Shown here: piece by piece, positions 36,105 to 46,568 of the stretch
How positions within the stretch are numbered: position 1 is the stretch's first letter
Layout: each line of letters starts with the position of its first letter
Assembly (NCBI GenBank): GCA_025766275.1
Contig: JAFKAC010000004.1
Span: forward strand, 558,001-622,000
Source: Lactarius indigo
Taxonomy: Eukaryota; Basidiomycota; Agaricomycetes; Russulales; Russulaceae
DNA length: 64,000 nt
Direction of reading: 5' to 3'
Program-made: the position numbers and the translations under genes
The notes under the pieces: model-generated
Databases searched by the model: none
What the model was told of the DNA's origin: nothing
The model's input: only the letters and a program-made list of their open reading frames with translations

Positions 36105-36753
36105 GCACTGCTTGTGACGGTGTGTCCTAGTTTTGTTTCACGCTGTTCTTGCCATGCGATGATGTTTCTCAGGCGTACAAGCATATTTTCATATCCCCTA
36201 GCTCTGCGAAACAGACGGACAGGTCGACGCGTGGTGGAAATGCCGCATTGCATGGCATTACATTTGTGACGTACCAATCGATTGCCTATGTTGCGACAGT
36301 GGTAAGTGATTTTTTGTTACTCCTAGTTGACACTACTCATCAGTGATACCTAGACGTATTTTGCACTCTCTGATGAGCCGAATTTTGGAGCTGGGGCTTC
36401 TGACACTAACAAGAGGCCAAGGACTCGGAATGGCTTTCCCTTCCGCATGTTTTACCGCGAACTTGTCGAACACAAGATGCTTATGCCAGAGGGAGACCTT
36501 ATAGATCTTTTACACTGGTGGACCGAGTATGTGTCTCTTGTCTCTCATTTATCCAGCTATCTGTACTGATTTTAATTCCAGGAAGATCTTCCCCCGCAAT
36601 CTTTATATTAGTGACACATTGCCGATACACAGTGCTGGTGCACTCATGCGGGAACAGGCACTGGCGAAACGTGCAATGAAACACACCGCAGAGGAGGAAA
36701 CAGCAGAGGGGGCCTCCAGCCACAGTGTAGAGGCTACGTCGCAAGAGATTTAG

Positions 36754-37416
36754 TCTACGTTGATTGTCAGTAGTAAATACTAGGCAAAGAATTATTTCCT
36801 TGATTATTTCTCTCTAATTGGTTGGCTTACAACTGAGTCACGGTGATGTGACAATTGACTCATATCAAGCATCCAACCCCTCGGTAACCCCATTACAATA
36901 TAATTACAACTGTGCTACCAATGGGACATAGTTTGGACATAATTAGCGTACAAGTATGTTGTGAGCGTGATCACATACTTTGCCACTGAACACAAGGGTG
37001 GTCGTGATACTGTTATGACGCCATTTTTTTGTCTTTGTATTTGTCCATACTGTCTGTTGTAATACTGTTATAACCCCATTTTTTTGTCTTTGTATTTGTC
37101 TGTACTGTCTGTTGTAATACCGTTATGACCCCATCTTTTTGTCTTTGTATTTGCCCATACTTGCTGTTGTAATACCATTATAACCCCATTTTTTGGTCTT
37201 TGTATTGTCCGTACTTGCTGTTGCAACATTATTACAACCCATCATTTGGCTTCGTATTTGTCCATATGTTCCAATATAGTCACGATGTCACAATTTCGGA
37301 ATATGCTTTGCATGCTCGTGTACCCAAAGTGATAGTCAAACACGGTTTATAACAAAATACAGCAGTTATATTACAATATAATGGCGTTCTAATCTCTTAG
37401 GGAATTTACTGATGTA
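36754..37416. other. Non-coding right end of the Plavaka element
   Basis: AT-rich non-coding sequence after the second Plavaka gene, containing a subterminal tandem repeat (37010-37270) and the presumed right terminus. Confidence 0.55.
37010..37270. repeat. Subterminal tandem repeat, about 58-bp unit, 4-5 copies
   Basis: The unit reads roughly tactgttatgaccccatttt, then tttgtctttgtatttgtcca, then tactgtctgttgtaa. Four or more degenerate copies lie about 150-400 bp from the right end of the Plavaka element, where subterminal transposase-binding repeats would be expected. Confidence 0.75.
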
Positions 37417-37429
37417 AACAAATATCCAG

Positions 37430-39800
37430 AACAACTTGCATGGACGGTTTTTCGTCGCTTTCCCATCGCCTAATGATAGATACATTTGCATTCGCAGATT
37501 GGAGAAAGCAAAAGGATTGAGGATGGTCAAGTGTGTCGCAAGTGAGGGGTCCTGTGTCGAAGAGGAAAACACTCACGCACGCTCGCATGCCCAGTGAACC
37601 AAATAATAGTCTTATAATTCGGTAATTTCGGTTCGAGCTCACGAAAAAAAACTTTGATGTGTTAGATCTTTAGTTTCCGTAAATTACATGTCCCAACAAC
37701 GTTGGCGATGTGGTAGGAAAAAGGAATTCTACTCGTTGTGCTCAGCCACAGACCTGTGAATGACCTCAGTGGCAACAGACCGCTACAGTCATGGGGTCAG
37801 ATGACATGTTACTGGCTGGAAATACTACTGGTCCCTATTTTCCCGTGGTACACGACAGCGAGGATCAATTAGAGAACATCCGACTGGTCAACCAGTTTGT
37901 GGAATGCTTCCAACTCTTAGATCAGCCGTTTGAAGATCGAAGAACAACCCTCCATGAAGGGCTCTTTCATACGAGATTTCTCAATTATCTTAGGTATTTG
38001 CTCCAACTGTGCTTTATACAGGCCATCGTATCGCCATGCCACCTAGCACGAACACATCCCATCGAAGTGGGTTTCCCACGTGCCCCACGCGGAGCCCGCA
38101 TCTGCCCTAGAAACTTCTTCTACGCGCCACACCACCCGGTCGCCAACCCGTGCCAAGGCAATCGCGCGAGCGGGGTCGAGGTCCCAATGCTCGACCTGCC
38201 GCATCCGCGGACACAAGCTCAAGATATCGCACGCGCGCTCGTCATTCTCCTCTATCGTAGTGCTCTCAGGATCGCGGAAGATCGACACCCCGCGGAACAC
38301 CTCCAGCTCGGGCAGAGCCGCAAGCACCTCGACCCACTCGCCCTAACCCCGTCAGCGCAACGTAAATAGGTTGGGTGCGAGTGGACGTACCAGATGCACG
38401 GGCGCAGGCGTGACGGGCGAGTGCTCGTGCCAGTAGTCGACAGCGGGCAGGCGCAGCCAGCGCAGGCGTGGGAACAGCCGCACGGCGCGCACGAGCACCG
38501 CGATGCTCTCGAACGATGCAACCTCGAGACGGCGCAGCGCCTCGCCGCGCATGTGTGCCAGCGCCTCGAGCGCGGCCGCGTTCACGCATATGCTCCCGAG
38601 CGCCTCTAAGGTGGCACCGCCATGCAGCAGCACGCGCCCCGCCGCGGAGGGGCTTCCTGGCACTTCCATCACGTGAAGCGTACGGAGCGCTGGTAGAGCG
38701 CTGGTGGACAGCGCTCCCGGGTCAAGGTGCTTCCATGCAGCATGCTGCAGCGTCGGCGTGCGCTCTAGAAGCATGACGAGCGCGCGCGCGTTTGATGGCG
38801 CTTCAGGCGCGAGAATGTCGAGCGCAAGCGCTCGTAGGCGCGGGAAGCACACATCGTCGAGGAGAGCGTGCAGGTCGAACGACGGATCGTGCACCGCGAG
38901 CGTGAGACTCTAGCATGCCAAGGTGACATCAGGTGAGAGGAAGAGCAGGAGTCGTAGGGGCGTACCTCTAGTAAGGGTGAGTTGTGCAAGACGCGGGAGA
39001 ACTGGACGACGCTCGGCGGGTGCCGGAGGAATGCGGCATGCTTCACACTCAGGGAGGTAAGGTTCGAAACAGACCATAGCTGCGAATAGTCAGCGCCAAT
39101 ATAGCTAAACATAGTCAAAGACTAACCGGATACAACCGCACGTCGGTCGTGGATCCCATTGGCGACGCGGGCACGTCGCGCGGCGGCTGGGAATACTCAA
39201 GGTGCCTCAAGGAATTTTGAGTGCCTGCGACGGCCGCCCAAAACTTCATCTCGGAAGCGTGGCACTCTGACGCGCGCTTGCGCCGCAAGAACCCGGAGAA
39301 GACCAGCGTGTGCAAGTTCGGCATTACGCGCACGGCGCTCGCCGCCGCCTCCAGAGACTCTGCACTCCACCCGCCGCCTTGTGCCTTCCACGTCCCGCGT
39401 CTCAGCTTCACAGATGATATGGTGGATGCCAGGGCGACACTTGGTGCGCGCTCTGGGAGGAAGCGCCCTTCTTCCGACTGATCGAACAAGACGAGACACC
39501 GCACGCCCGCCGCGCGGTCCGGGCGCGCGGCGATGGTTGCCCAAGGGTTTGATCCACGCTGACTGTGTATGCGGATAGTACGGTACGCGGCGTGTGTGGG
39601 TATTACTATGTGTGCGAGGGCATGACAGGTTAATGCCAGGGAGACAAGGTCGCGGTGCGTGGGGATGAACGACGCAATTAAATCGAGGAGCTCTACTGGG
39701 AGCTGTAAGAGCGAAGGTGACCTAAATGTGAGGTGATTCACTATAGGCGAGGGAGGTGGACCAACACCGGGCTGGATGGCCTAGAGCACGTGAGAAGGGA
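37430..39800. repeat. Segmental duplication, right copy, F-box part
   Basis: Matches 3915-7060 of the left copy, without the hAT insertion. It starts at ...gaacaacttgcatggacgg, immediately after the Plavaka element. Confidence 0.85.
38043..39741 (-). CDS. F-box/LRR-like protein (right copy)
   Basis: Likely substrate adaptor of an SCF ubiquitin ligase. The F-box is LQLPVELLDLIASFIPTHRDLVSLAL near the N-terminus. Four exons join in frame: 39741-39127, an intron of 47 bp (GTTAGT...GCAG), 39079 to about 38960 (LWSVSNLTSLSVKHAAFLRH), about 38900-38390 (LTLAVHDPSFDLHALLDDVC, LRRLEVASFESIAVLVRAVR) and about 38340 to the stop at 38043 (LPELEVFRGVSIFRD). Repeated L..L..L spacing suggests degenerate leucine-rich repeats. 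The start is unresolved: the codon at 39741 is GTG and the frame is open upstream to about 39780 with no ATG, so an upstream exon probably exists; ctatag just before could be its acceptor. The 3' flank leads to the Plavaka element. Confidence 0.8.
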
Positions 39801-40225
39801 TGAGCGATCGGCAAGATGCGGAGTTGTATGGACGCCAAAATTACAAACCATGCCTGCAACCAGAGGAGAAAGAAAGACGGTACATACGACCGTGATTGTC
39901 TGCTTTATATATTAATTCCGCGGAAGAAAAATCGGCATACGGGCCAAGGCCGTCTGGGAATTTAAGTACTTGCAAAGTAAGTCGTCAATCGAAGCCGTGT
40001 GAGAACATTTCTCAGCGTGTGATGTTCAACCCCCAATTAGGAATGTAGCTTTCGTGGAGCTGATGCGAATGACAAAAATGATCAAAGTTACTCATGATCA
40101 AGCCTGCCTTGGCCTGCGGGGCACACGCTACATGTCAAAATATTATATTCGTGAGCTCGGACATAGAAGCGCAATGATGACACCGAATGGTTTTATGTCC
40201 CGCCCATCCACTGCATCGCCCTTCC
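39801..40225. other. Intergenic, no gene recognised
   Basis: About 0.4 kb between the F-box locus and the RPL14 3' end. Only unconvincing short ORFs. Confidence 0.5.
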
Positions 40226-40924
40226 TCATGCCTTGGCGGCCTTGAGCACCTTGCGCACCTTATCGCGCCGTGCCTTTTTGTGAACTAAAACTTGGAAGCG
40301 CTCGAAGTCGGTGAGTGTTCGTCGCTTCGCCGCGGCTGCGCGCTTCTTCGCCCACGCCGATGATTCCCATTTGGAAACGGTGTCGGCCTTCTCCAAGTAT
40401 TTCTTCACGGTACCAGAGCCGGCATTGCGCGGAAGGTTCGGAACAGTGAGAGACGTGAGTGTGAGGTGTCGGTATGGGAAAGATTGACGTGGAACGCCAG
40501 TGGTAGGGCCGTCAATGATTGCCTGGACAAATGGGTGAGGAAGAAGAGTGCTATGCTGTGATTTTTGTACGCTTACCCTGTTGTGGTCGATAATTTCGGA
40601 AATGACAGCTATCTGGCCAGTATGTGGGCCGGTTTTGAGGAGTACAACTGAAGTCAAATCTGGTGAATTTTGCGGTTACGGGGAACAAGGCGCTAGGATT
40701 CACCTCGGCCAACCTCTACGAAGCGTGTGAAGTTCGATTCTAGCTGCGAGGGTTGTCAGATTTCGAGTTTCAAGCCTATCGAGAGCCCTAGCTGCAGAAA
40801 ACGGAGCATACGCCGTGAGCAGGTACATCCAACACGACAATGTCGCATCCAGCTCCAATAGGAGAGTGAAACACCTGCTCTTTTTCTGCAGCGTAAGGGT
40901 ATGCGAAATGACACTTACAGGCAT
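40226..40924 (-). CDS. RPL14: 60S ribosomal protein eL14 (L14e)
   Basis: Component of the large cytosolic ribosomal subunit. Four exons join in frame to 137 residues: 40924-40919 (ATG CCT only), a 175-bp first intron, 40743-40704 (LESNFTRFVEVGR), 40647-40577 (VVLLKTGPHTGQIAVISEII), and 40522-40226 (AIIDGPTTGVPRQSFPYRHL, VKKYLEKADTVSKWESSAWA, RTLTDFERFQVLVHKKARRD) ending in a Lys/Ala-rich tail. The KOW-like N-terminal fold and the GPTTGVPR motif are diagnostic. A tiny first exon with an early intron is common in fungal ribosomal protein genes. I searched intron 1 for C/D snoRNA boxes and saw none. Confidence 0.95.
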
Positions 40925-43603
40925 GGCGATTGTCTTGGAGACTCTTCGTTGTCGTTGAGTGCGTTGACGGCGTTGTGTTGTGTTGCTCTCGGTGAGGGTT
41001 TGTGCGGAGTCTGAATGTGTCTACATTGGTTCGGGTGTTGCCGTTGTACTGATGACGCTTCAGTAGGGAATCGATGGGAAACCTGACCCACCGACCGCAA
41101 TGTGCCACCTGTGTATTCTCCGGTCGCCCACGACTTCAATTATAAGTGACAAGTATATGCGGATACGGTAGAAAATTTGTATCTTTTAGGTTGGACCACG
41201 TTGCCCGCGTTTGTTGTACTCCCCTCTTTCGCGTCGTCGTCCCGGTCACGCCTTTCGTTGTCTCCCTTTTTGTGAGTTTTATGTCTCGTAAACAACTGAC
41301 AACGTAGCCGCCTCAGTTGCCAGTGCTCTCATTTGGGGGTGAATGCACGCATGGTCGTTCTAATGTTCTTTTAGGACGTACAGTACCTTTCTCCATCTAG
41401 CGGGTCGTGGGCGGTCACAGTTATCCGCCTACACCTGCATCGTGGGTGGCACTATCTACCGGAATTCTACCCATAGCCTTTCTCCACTGCCGTCGCAATA
41501 CTCGGTCCGGGCATTGAAAAAGATCCTAAGGGAAGCAAGCCGACCAACCTCAGCGACCTAGCCCATCTTCCCACCAGTCGTAGCGATCGTCGGAGAGCGT
41601 CTTTCTCGCACACGGGTGGCATGTAAATTTGGTCAAAACAACGTCTTACCCTGACGTAAGTAGACCCTCTGCGTGGCATCTCCCGAAAATGCCGACAGCG
41701 AACCTGGCCGACGACTCTGTGCATTATCCACCATCACCTCTTCGAACCTTTGTTAGCGCAGGTAGCGAGTTTCAGCACTGAGTTGTATTTGCCAAGTCTT
41801 GCAAACGTGAATGCTGCGCGGCTGCTCGCGATGGCGCAGACAGCTTGTTCAGCCGAAAGGAGCTGTCAACGCACCCCCACAAGCCCCACGCCTTTGCCTT
41901 CTGCCTTGTTGGCCTGCGCTAATATCTGTTAGCCAACCACAAGAGCTTTTTCGCGTTACAAAAGCTTCTTCGACTTCGAGGACCTGCTTAGATTGAGAAT
42001 CGTACTAATACACGGGTGCTGCGAAACAACAGTGCTGGCCTTCTGTGCTTTCTGTACGTACAAGGTGCTATAACTTCCGTCCTGGGGCCATAAGCGGAGA
42101 GCAGCTCATCGAGTAACGCCGCATGCACCCATACCTGTATGAGCAGGTACGGAGGAGGGATGGGAAAGTGAGGGCTGCAGTGGAAAAGGACAAGTGCAAT
42201 CGCCGTCAGGTCCAGTTAGTCGAAGGATGTATTTTGGAATACCTGCACTTTTGGGCCAGTTGCAATAAGAATGGTGTGTTGGATATGAGATCGCCACTGA
42301 GTGTAGACTGGTACCACGTGACGAATATTTAGCGTTAGTCGCTTTGCTACTTTATTCCCACACATGCTCTACCACCACCACTTCCAAGTCTATAATGCCG
42401 ACAACCCCTAGAGGCGAGCAGCGAGCAAAGACTGGAGATAATAAGGAAACCCGGCCCGTCCCTGGTAGCATAAAGTTTATAAACTATAGAAACTGGGCTC
42501 AGTTATGACCAGAGTCATGACACAAACATTACACACACCCAAGTGACGGGCGACACTGACATTCCCCAATACCCGTGGATCTTGAGTACATCATTGTACG
42601 GTACAGATTCTCGCCGCGAAGACTTGAGGTTTATAATTCCGCTATCATAGCCTTAATGCTGATCATGTGTTCTCCCCGTAGCATCATTATAATTTATGCG
42701 AAGCGCTTGGCCGCGGATGCTAGGACCATTAAGCATTGGTTCCCGGGTCTTTGCGCGAATTGTGCTTGACTCAGAACTACAAGCTCAAGTACCGTGGACA
42801 TACTTTCCGCTAACTGTACTGCTTACAACTCTATTCCGCTTCCTGGGGTCCCCTGTGGCACCGCGACGGCCCTGGGCTGCTTGTGGACATACATTCACGG
42901 TGTTTCGACCTTGTCAGCAAACCTTGTCAGCGAGCGTTTTACATTGGGGCCTATGCCCCTTTCATTTTTCGTTGTGCCAGCGAACAATTGTCCTTCACAA
43001 GATTAGGGCACCGTGACCGTGGCGCCCCAATAACTCGTCTGACAATGATCACGGTATAGCGACCTCGTCAGCGAACGTTTTACCGTGACCGTGTGCCCTT
43101 TTTCGTTTTTGGTCGTGCCTGTGGACACCACAAGAATGGGCACGCTCTGATGACCCGTCCACTTGGTCTGGTTTCGGCGCCTAAGCTGTTCCGCCTCCTT
43201 TTGTGGATCGAACGCCTCCGGTCCTGGGGCCGGTATGTCTGGAACCTTTGGTGCTGGACTTGAGGCACCTATTACTTCGCGCGGCGCGCTTCCGCACCTA
43301 GCGAGAGCTTGCTTTTTTAAAACCGGCACCTCAGGGCAACATACAACCACCACGGGTGTTCTTCCGGTTGCTGCGGGATTCCACACTTTGAGGATGCAGG
43401 GCCACTGGTCTATTAGGGTTTTGGCACATAACGGTAAGTTATCGGAAGTGGCACCTGGTGTCCACCCGGACGACCGTCGCGTGCGTCGCGTGCAAGGGGC
43501 ACTTTGGGTTATTTAACACGCATGGTGCTGCTCTGCAAAAATCATTCAAACAACCACCCAGTCAGCTACACTCCTCGTCTTTAAAGCATATACACACATC
43601 ACC
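40925..43603. other. Intergenic, 2.7 kb, no gene recognised
   Basis: Upstream of RPL14 and of the dsRBD gene. Scattered short ORFs without recognisable motifs. A degenerate direct repeat (cgtcagcgaacgttttac-type words) occurs at about 42910-43110. No RNA gene is seen. Confidence 0.45.
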
Positions 43604-43950
43604 ATGTCTCGTCCAGGTAAGCAAATTTTCCATGTAACATTGCTCCCGGTATTGAGAACCCATTAAAGTTGATCCTGTCCGTGATCTCAACAACTACCTC
43701 CAAGGCCACCCGATGGGCAACCTTACCCCTCTCCTCTCATGGGAGACGACACAAGAGGGCCCCCAAAACCAAGTCAAGCACTATGCCACTGCCAAATGTA
43801 AGTCTATCACCCGTACATCGGACTGTACACTGAGCGACCGCAGTCCAAGGACAGTCAATCGGCCACGGGCACGGCCAATACAAGAATGGAGCAAAGGCCA
43901 TGGCCGCTGCTGCAGCCTTGCAATACCTTCGGCAGATGTACTCAAACTAA
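43604..43950 (+). CDS. Small double-stranded RNA-binding domain protein, 82 aa
   Basis: Three exons: 43604-43616 (ATGTCTCGTCCAG), 43669-43797 and 43844-43950, stop TAA. Both introns have GTAAG donors, and the spliced frame is open. Essentially the whole protein is one dsRBD: DPVRDLNNYLQGHPMGNLTP (helix 1 and loop), LLSWETTQEGPQNQVKHYAT (strands), KFQGQSIGHGHGQYKNGAKA (loop and basic AK motif) and MAAAAALQYLRQMY (helix 2). The KNGAKAMAAAAAL segment matches the RNA-contacting helix of the family. It probably binds structured or double-stranded RNA; the partner is unknown. It is too short and intron-broken to appear as one ORF. Confidence 0.85.
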
Positions 43951-46568
43951 ATGTGCCCTGATATGCCTTCATAGATCAAGTATCTGTAACGTCGCTTAAT
44001 CGGAGGTGTCCAATACCTACTGTAATGTGCAGATAATATGATTGCTTGTGCAGCGTATACATATATTCCCCACTTCTTGTGTTATCGTGCCACACCTCAC
44101 CAGTAGCACCGACGAGCTACTGTCGGCGTTAACGCGCGACGAGTACACTCGATTTTGGCGTTTGTAAGTGACTTTGATGACCGAGCACTATACTTTCCTC
44201 GCAGCTGCTAACGTCGCACTGGTTTACCCATCCTTGAATTACATGCGTCGCCGAACTATTCGGGCTTTCGGGATCTATAGATAAAGTACTCCGACTCAGC
44301 GGTCGTCGTGATGGGCACGAGAGTTCTTCCGTGCCAGTGCCCGACGACTCACCGTCAGCCCTCCGCGGCTCTGCCTATTAATCTCTTTGACTCAGCGCAG
44401 TCACCACAGTCAGAAACGTTGTCGTGAGTGGCAGAGGAACTGTTGCTGCTTCGAATGCCAAAGGAAGTGCAGGGCGATTGCTATTTTTCGCAGTATTGAC
44501 ATATCCCGTGCTCCAGTAGGGAACGAACGAGTTCAAAGCGTACGACGAACGCTGCGAAATGGAGCGGAGTATAGTGGACGTCGTCTGGTAACCCTTCCTG
44601 CGCAACCAATCCTTACCTTTACGCATTTACGTGCCGTAAATGCTCGGTAATAGAATCCGTGCAAGGAAGTACAATAAAAGAGATCCCCACGAGATGCGTC
44701 GTTAGATCATCTATGAGGATGTCTCACACGTTGTCGACTCGAGCCATGTTCCCGAATATGCTTTCATCAGGACGAAAGACATCACATCCCATATTGTTCT
44801 ACACGTGATAACACCCTGAACCGAGCAGTGATCCATCCAGTTCTGAGTGGCTATCCAGAGATACGCAAGCTACACTTGTTGACTGGTCACGCAAATATAG
44901 AGATTCAGAAGCTCAGAGGGAAGCTGGTGGAGGCCGACAGGGTGCTTCATGAAATCAACGACCTATTTTCGAGCGGATGGAATCAAAGGTGCTAGGACGG
45001 CGTTCTTCAGCATCGAAAACAATGAGTATTAGGCCCTGGTCCAGAAGTGTGAACATAGTATCCAGTGGGCATTGCGTCAAAGTGCCGTCAGTTGGCTCTG
45101 AAGCGCGCCGTTGTCATATTCCTTATAAAAGCAAAGAGGATGCCGCAAAAAGGATGGGTGACGAAGGCACCGCACGAATCTCTGTGTTACGTAGAGATCT
45201 CGATTATGACTTGGCATCTCTCTCCGACTCTTGGGTCGTGCCGACAACATTTCTTCATTATATACTGGGATGATCAAGGGGATGGCGTTTGCAAATCTAT
45301 AGAATAAAACAATGATCTCAAGAGATCCATCGCTGTGGTTGCGGTGGGCCCGGCAGTGGACATAGGCCAGAGCCCGATCGCGTACTATATTAGACAGGAG
45401 GTGGCAGCGGCTGCTTCATTGAAACCTGAGACCATGTATCTTGCTTGCCATTTGCCAGCACTCAACGAAGAAGAAGCGAAGAGACGAACTCCCCAGGACA
45501 AAGGACCTGATACGCATTGCATTGTTTCAGACACGACGATGCATCGTCAACTAACCCAGTAACTTGCATTCGTTGGTCAAGAGAGGGATCGGCAAGGAGA
45601 TCGGGCATCGGTGGTAGGATAACAAAGCAAGACCTTTCAGCGCCTCTAACAGTCATCGCCTTGGTAATCACAGGCGCGGGTCCACAATACCTCGGGGGCC
45701 AGGTCCCGTATGTTCCAATCGCATCTGAGCCGAAAAAATGCTGCTTTATTTTGGTTTACCACTTACTACCTGTAGTCGTAGTTGTTACTGTTTGTGTCCA
45801 CGTTAGGTGCTTACAGAATCATATTTTTGGGTGATCAGATAAGTGCCGACCGCACTTCCATTTTCCCCAGACATCATACACCATTGAGGACTGCGCTTTC
45901 CGAGAAGATGACACTAACAATCGAGGAGAGATCTGCATCCCGATTGCCTCCCCCCCCAGCATTTGTCGTAATCTCTGCTGAGAAGTTTAGTATTCAAAGA
46001 GAGAAAAAGGAAGGGATACTTCCTTTCCTGCTGGACCGTGACAATGCGGCGCTAATTGGCTGCAGTGCGTTGAGGTGTAGTGTGGCATTTGAGGCATTAC
46101 TGTACTGCGCCTCTTACGGTTACAGTAAAACGATACCTGAGTGCTACGATTCGAACCGCGGAATCGCCCGCTGCACTAACGCCGAGCCATTGTTTGATCA
46201 GCAGTCCATAACGCCGACGGCCCGGGGAGTCGAGTGGCAACAACCAACGAGCCCACCCCCTAAGTGAGGTCTCCCCTGAACATTGGCAGTAGAAATTACC
46301 CCCACTAAGTACTCGATAGCATGTGGCAATAAAGAAGTTGAGACCACGGTGACGTGGCAGTGACATTATATTGATTTGGTAAACAGAGTTCTTACAGCCG
46401 AACGCTTGGTCGCTTGCCGCGCCTCGGCGTATGCGGCGCTTCATCGGCGCTTCATCATGCTCTTATGTCTCGACCGAAGCCCAGCTTCCTCTTCTTACGC
46501 CCCCCTTCCTCTTACCCTCATCCTCCCTACTTCTTCCCGCGTTTTACCACACACAGGAAAATAAAAGC
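43951..46568. other. Intergenic, 2.6 kb, possible gene remnants only
   Basis: Several ORFs of 75-160 codons (44977-45307, 45335-45562, 45782-46267) without recognisable domains and with stops on joining. I cannot support a gene here. Confidence 0.4.

Larger units (their letters stand above)
27216..36753 (+). pseudogene. Second Plavaka gene (possibly DUF6698-like), split by gypsy C
   Basis: Starts at the ATG at 27216 (MRTIYNTRPDP). Exons before the insertion: 27216-27470 (Arg/Pro-rich, PRKRQRQMS basic stretch), about 27521-27710 (ERYWTKKGLILGRCVEMWDT), 27760-27880 (YRKFLLFIEVAPAVIKVLQR), 27936-28120 (INTGRMQARRMDVSGVRNAI, HLLGFKHDTSGKLLCPITLN) and 28166-28288 (DYPMFLWPSGAMDIDDIYKG). Gypsy C sits at 28289-36104. 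Exons after it: 36175-36300 (YKHIFISPSSAK), about 36353-36530 (GFPFRMFYRELVEHKML) and 36582-36753. The architecture resembles a widespread uncharacterised agaricomycete protein type, which I recall as DUF6698 but cannot confirm here. The flanking exons stay in frame, so only the insertion disrupts it. Confidence 0.65.
22034..37416 (-). mobile_element. Plavaka-type DNA transposon carrying a nested gypsy element
   Basis: Placed between the two halves of the duplicated STAND/F-box locus; the left copy lacks it at 3914/3915. It contains a minus-strand Plavaka transposase (22281-26537) and a divergent plus-strand gene (27216-36753) split by gypsy C. Without gypsy C it is about 7.6 kb. The possible termini TACATC at 22034 and GATGTA ending 37416, followed inward by AAATT(T)CCC-like sequence, are imperfect inverted repeats. 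The true right end could be up to about 14 bp further, and no clear target duplication was found. Confidence 0.75.

Noticed and set aside
37791..38369. Plus-strand ORF antisense to the F-box 3' end, also present at 4273-4914
   Set aside because: It is conserved between the two copies only as part of the duplication. Differences do not favour third positions of this frame, and its second half is the shadow of the F-box exon.
40744..40918. Possible snoRNA in the long first intron of RPL14
   Set aside because: A CTGA occurs near the 3' end, but there is no C box (RTGATGA) and no closing stem.
42910..43110. Repeated cgtcagcgaacgttttac-like words as a possible regulatory array
   Set aside because: Only two degenerate copies with no consistent spacing; too little to call.
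44977..45562. Two ORFs suggesting a gene at 44.8-45.6 kb
   Set aside because: They lie in different frames with no splice sites giving a longer product, and no recognisable motif.
46138..46230. tRNA-like sequence on the minus strand with a B-box-like GGTTCGAATC
   Set aside because: The T stem does not pair, no acceptor stem can be formed and no anticodon arm is evident. At most it is a decayed tRNA.
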